DNA of 16,125 bases from Candidatus Sordicultor fermentans. Its GTDB lineage: Bacteria > Atribacterota > Atribacteria > Atribacterales > Caldatribacteriaceae. Under the pieces are notes generated by a model. It did no database searches, had not been told where the DNA came from, and saw only the letters and a list, made by a program, of their open reading frames with translations. The translations under genes were made by a program, and so were the position numbers. The DNA lies in NCBI GenBank assembly GCA_002385475.1, contig DGDO01000096.1, positions 1 to 16,125 of the forward strand, read 5' to 3'. Shown in pieces: positions 13,944 to 16,125 of the stretch (position 1 is the stretch's first letter; every line of letters starts with the position of its first letter).

Positions 13944-16125
13944 TTAAGAAACATATATGCATCCTCCGGCAATTTTAGGTTCTTCAAATTCGATAATTAG
14001 CCCACTCTTTGGCACTATTTCTAACATTTTTTGCAATTCATCTAACTCTTCTTTTGTCTTTTTAGCTTCGTACATCTCTTTTGCATAATTTAATCCACTA
14101 TTACGCTTCCGATTTATTTCTCTATTTAAGCTTTCCAGTTTCTTCATTTTCTCCTCTATTTTCTTCTGAATCTCTAATCTTTGCCTCTCTAATGCAAGTT
14201 CCTCTATTTCTATCTTTACTTTTTCTATACCCGTTCTTATTTTACCCTCGATGTTCTCCATATCTCTATCCACCTGCTTTCGTGCCTCTTCTAAAATTTC
14301 TCTGTCCCGATCATCTAAATCTTCTATTTTTCCGTTGCAACATACCAAATCATATACTTTTATAGCATCTATCTTAATTTCTCTTCTATCAACTTCATAC
14401 AAAACTGGCGCTAAAACTTCCATGCTTGTATCAATTTCTGCTGCAAGATTTTTAATTCTTAATGACACCAATAGATATAGAGATACCATCGGCTTTCCGT
14501 TTGCCACTTTCTTTTTCCAGAATTTTCCGAAATTTTGTTCAATAAGCAAATCAGTGCTTTTCCTGACCACAGGATGAAAGGGACCCAAATAAGAGGGATT
14601 GAGACTTTCAAATTTATACTTCCTTTTCCATTCCTGGACTCTCTCAGGCGTAATTGATAAAAGCGCTTTTTCATTTAAAGTTGATAGCTCTTTCACCCTT
14701 TTCCCATCTTCTTCATAATCCAAAATTATAAAATCCTGGTCTTCTGTAATAGGCTGAATCCCAAAATCAAATGTCTTTCTTCCAAACTTTATTGTTTCCC
14801 CAACAATTTCCTCTATGTTTTCAATTAGGTTATTCGTAAAACCAATCTGCAGTATCTCTACTTCTTCAGACGGCAGTTCTTCCAGGAGTTCAAAAATCTC
14901 CTTCCTCTCTGTTATGTGTTTATTGAGACTTTCTTTTAACATTTCTTCATCTATCTCTTTCAATTCAAATTGAGCCATAAGCTTTTCTATCTCGGATGAA
15001 GCCGCCACTTCGGATAAGATAACAGAATAGCTCATTCCCAGATGTGTCGATATTTCCTCCAGTTTTCCTGTTAATATCTCATGTTTTCTTTCGTCAATCG
15101 TATTTTCGCATAAAAAAGAATGCGAAGTTACTTCTCTTTTCTGCCCAATTCTATGAATTCTTCCTACCCTCTGCTCCACGACCATAGGATTCCAGGAAAG
15201 GTCATGATGAATCATAGTATCTGCTATTTGTAAGTTTAGCCCCACATAGGCAGCATCGGTAGAAACAAAAACATCTATTCTTTCTTCGTCTTTACTCCAA
15301 AGTTTTTCGATCAATTTTTGTCTCTGGGCCTCGCCAAGCCCACCATGGAAAAATTCTGATTTTATACCTTCGTTTTCTAAAATCTCTACCAGCCTTTCCC
15401 CAGTCTTTATGAACTCGACAAAAACAACTATCTTTTTATTTTGAGAGGGGTTTAATTTTTTTATTAGCTCTGTAACTCTTTTAACTTTAGCAAATTCATC
15501 TATTTTCTTTATTTCTTCGATTATTTCGCCTAAAAATTTGATATCATTTTGAAGCCCGTTTTTAATTTTTTCATCTATAGATAACTTTATAATCAAATTT
15601 CCTTCATCATCTCTCATCACCTCAATGGCTGATTGCGCTTCCAGCTCATCCTCAATAAACGAGCGAATCTCATCAGCTACCAAACCCTCAGTTTCTTTTT
15701 TGAGCATACCAAAATTGTATTCAATAAATCCTCTGTCTATAGAATCTTTTATCCTTCCTCTTAAATTATCTAAAGCAAAAAGGGCCGCACTTTTTGAACT
15801 TATAAACTCTTCCAGATATCTCTGTTTCACAAACGGCGCAATATGTTCTATACTCCTTGATATGATTTGATAATATTGTGAACTCTGAGAGAGAAATTCT
15901 CGTAATTCTTCATATATTTCTTTTTCCTTCTCGGAAAGCGATATGAGCTCGGGCGGCAAAACTTTTCTTTCTGGAATTATCTCGCTAAGTTCTTTTTTCT
16001 GTAGCCTTCTTTTTATAAATGTCCTGAAAAGCTTTGTCCTGTCAACTTTTGAAATTTCTCTTTTCGTTGCCTTGCCTATTATCTCTTCCGGCACAAATAG
16101 AAAAAGTTGAGTTACAATGTCTTCA
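13944..16125 (-). CDS. SNF2-family helicase, C-terminal part (5' end outside window)
   Basis: The frame is open to the right edge: codons upstream of the GTG at 16094 read EDIVTQLFLF without a stop, so the true start lies beyond 16125. What is visible is the end of the first helicase lobe (LFRTFIKRRLQKKEL and the LPPEL segment after it), an inserted helical region, then helicase lobe two: KIVVFVEFIKTGERLVEIL, FHGGLGEAQRQ, VFVSTDAAYVGLNLQIAD, and motif VI VVEQRVGRIHRIGQKREV (about 15136-15186). A RapA-like GPFHPVVRKSTDLL segment follows (near 14550-14590), then a long charged coiled coil (about 14010-14300). These features place it with SNF2/RapA-type translocases, including DrmD-like defence helicases. 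The Walker A and DExx box are outside the window. Its base composition is more AT-rich than the operon genes, suggesting separate ancestry. Confidence 0.88.
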   Translation of the reverse strand, partial: EDIVTQLFLFVPEEIIGKATKREISKVDRTKLFRTFIKRRLQKKELSEIIPERKVLPPELISLSEKEKEIYEELREFLSQSSQYYQIISRSIEHIAPFVKQRYLEEFISSKSAALFALDNLRGRIKDSIDRGFIEYNFGMLKKETEGLVADEIRSFIEDELEAQSAIEVMRDDEGNLIIKLSIDEKIKNGLQNDIKFLGEIIEEIKKIDEFAKVKRVTELIKKLNPSQNKKIVVFVEFIKTGERLVEILENEGIKSEFFHGGLGEAQRQKLIEKLWSKDEERIDVFVSTDAAYVGLNLQIADTMIHHDLSWNPMVVEQRVGRIHRIGQKREVTSHSFLCENTIDERKHEILTGKLEEISTHLGMSYSVILSEVAASSEIEKLMAQFELKEIDEEMLKESLNKHITERKEIFELLEELPSEEVEILQIGFTNNLIENIEEIVGETIKFGRKTFDFGIQPITEDQDFIILDYEEDGKRVKELSTLNEKALLSITPERVQEWKRKYKFESLNPSYLGPFHPVVRKSTDLLIEQNFGKFWKKKVANGKPMVSLYLLVSLRIKNLAAEIDTSMEVLAPVLYEVDRREIKIDAIKVYDLVCCNGKIEDLDDRDREILEEARKQVDRDMENIEGKIRTGIEKVKIEIEELALERQRLEIQKKIEEKMKKLESLNREINRKRNSGLNYAKEMYEAKKTKEELDELQKMLEIVPKSGLIIEFEEPKIAGGCIYVS

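Noticed and set aside
13738..13962. 74-codon minus-strand ORF overlapping the helicase 3' end
   Set aside because: Its ATG lies directly against GGAGG with no spacing and the first part overlaps the helicase tail; only the shorter 47-codon version has a plausible ribosome site.
14081..14577. Plus-strand ORFs opposite the helicase C-terminal region
   Set aside because: They are antisense to a charged coiled coil and consist mostly of Leu/Phe/Ser; no start signal or family.

Overview
The window reads as a chromosomal segment of an uncultured, probably anaerobic bacterium with two membranes. An LptC-like lipopolysaccharide-export protein suggests the diderm envelope. The mfd-mazG-S4 gene order resembles the mfd/yabN/yabO region of Bacillus. 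The proteins are rich in Glu, Lys and Arg and the coding strand is purine-rich, which would fit a thermophile but does not prove it. I cannot assign a phylum from sequence alone.

Every convincing gene is on the minus strand. Reading in the direction of transcription (right to left), the right end (16125-13944) holds the 3' part of a SNF2-family helicase, AT-rich and unlike its neighbours. It is followed by about 800 bp (13142-13943) with no convincing gene. That stretch contains several inverted repeats and a segment resembling a common intergenic CCCTCATCCTAACC-type element.

A good sigma-70-like promoter at 13113-13141 then opens a compact run of 14 genes that leaves the window at position 1. 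The spacing ranges from overlaps to at most 49 bp. The order is: HAD-IIA phosphatase, PatA-like class III aminotransferase, SRPBCC/START lipid-binding-type protein, a relative of the cyanobacterial acyl-ACP reductase, a two-helix membrane protein, a CoA-disulfide/persulfide reductase fused to rhodanese, LptC-like protein, Mfd, MazG, a degenerate phosphoribosyltransferase-like protein, an S4-domain RqcP/Hsp15-like protein, glycerate kinase, a TM1367-type cyclophilin-like protein, and enolase (cut by the window edge).

The run divides into three parts. The first (12277-9491) is a possible aldehyde/amine or lipid module: aminotransferase, SRPBCC and acyl-ACP reductase-like enzyme. The middle is a redox, envelope and genome-maintenance block: persulfide reductase, LptC, Mfd, MazG and RqcP-like protein. 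The last is a short carbon route in which glycerate kinase may make 2-phosphoglycerate for enolase to convert to phosphoenolpyruvate. The most unusual items are the acyl-ACP-reductase-like enzyme beside a PatA-type aminotransferase, the unnamed protein between MazG and the S4 protein, a substitution in Mfd helicase motif V, and the SNF2 helicase next to a repeat-rich gap.
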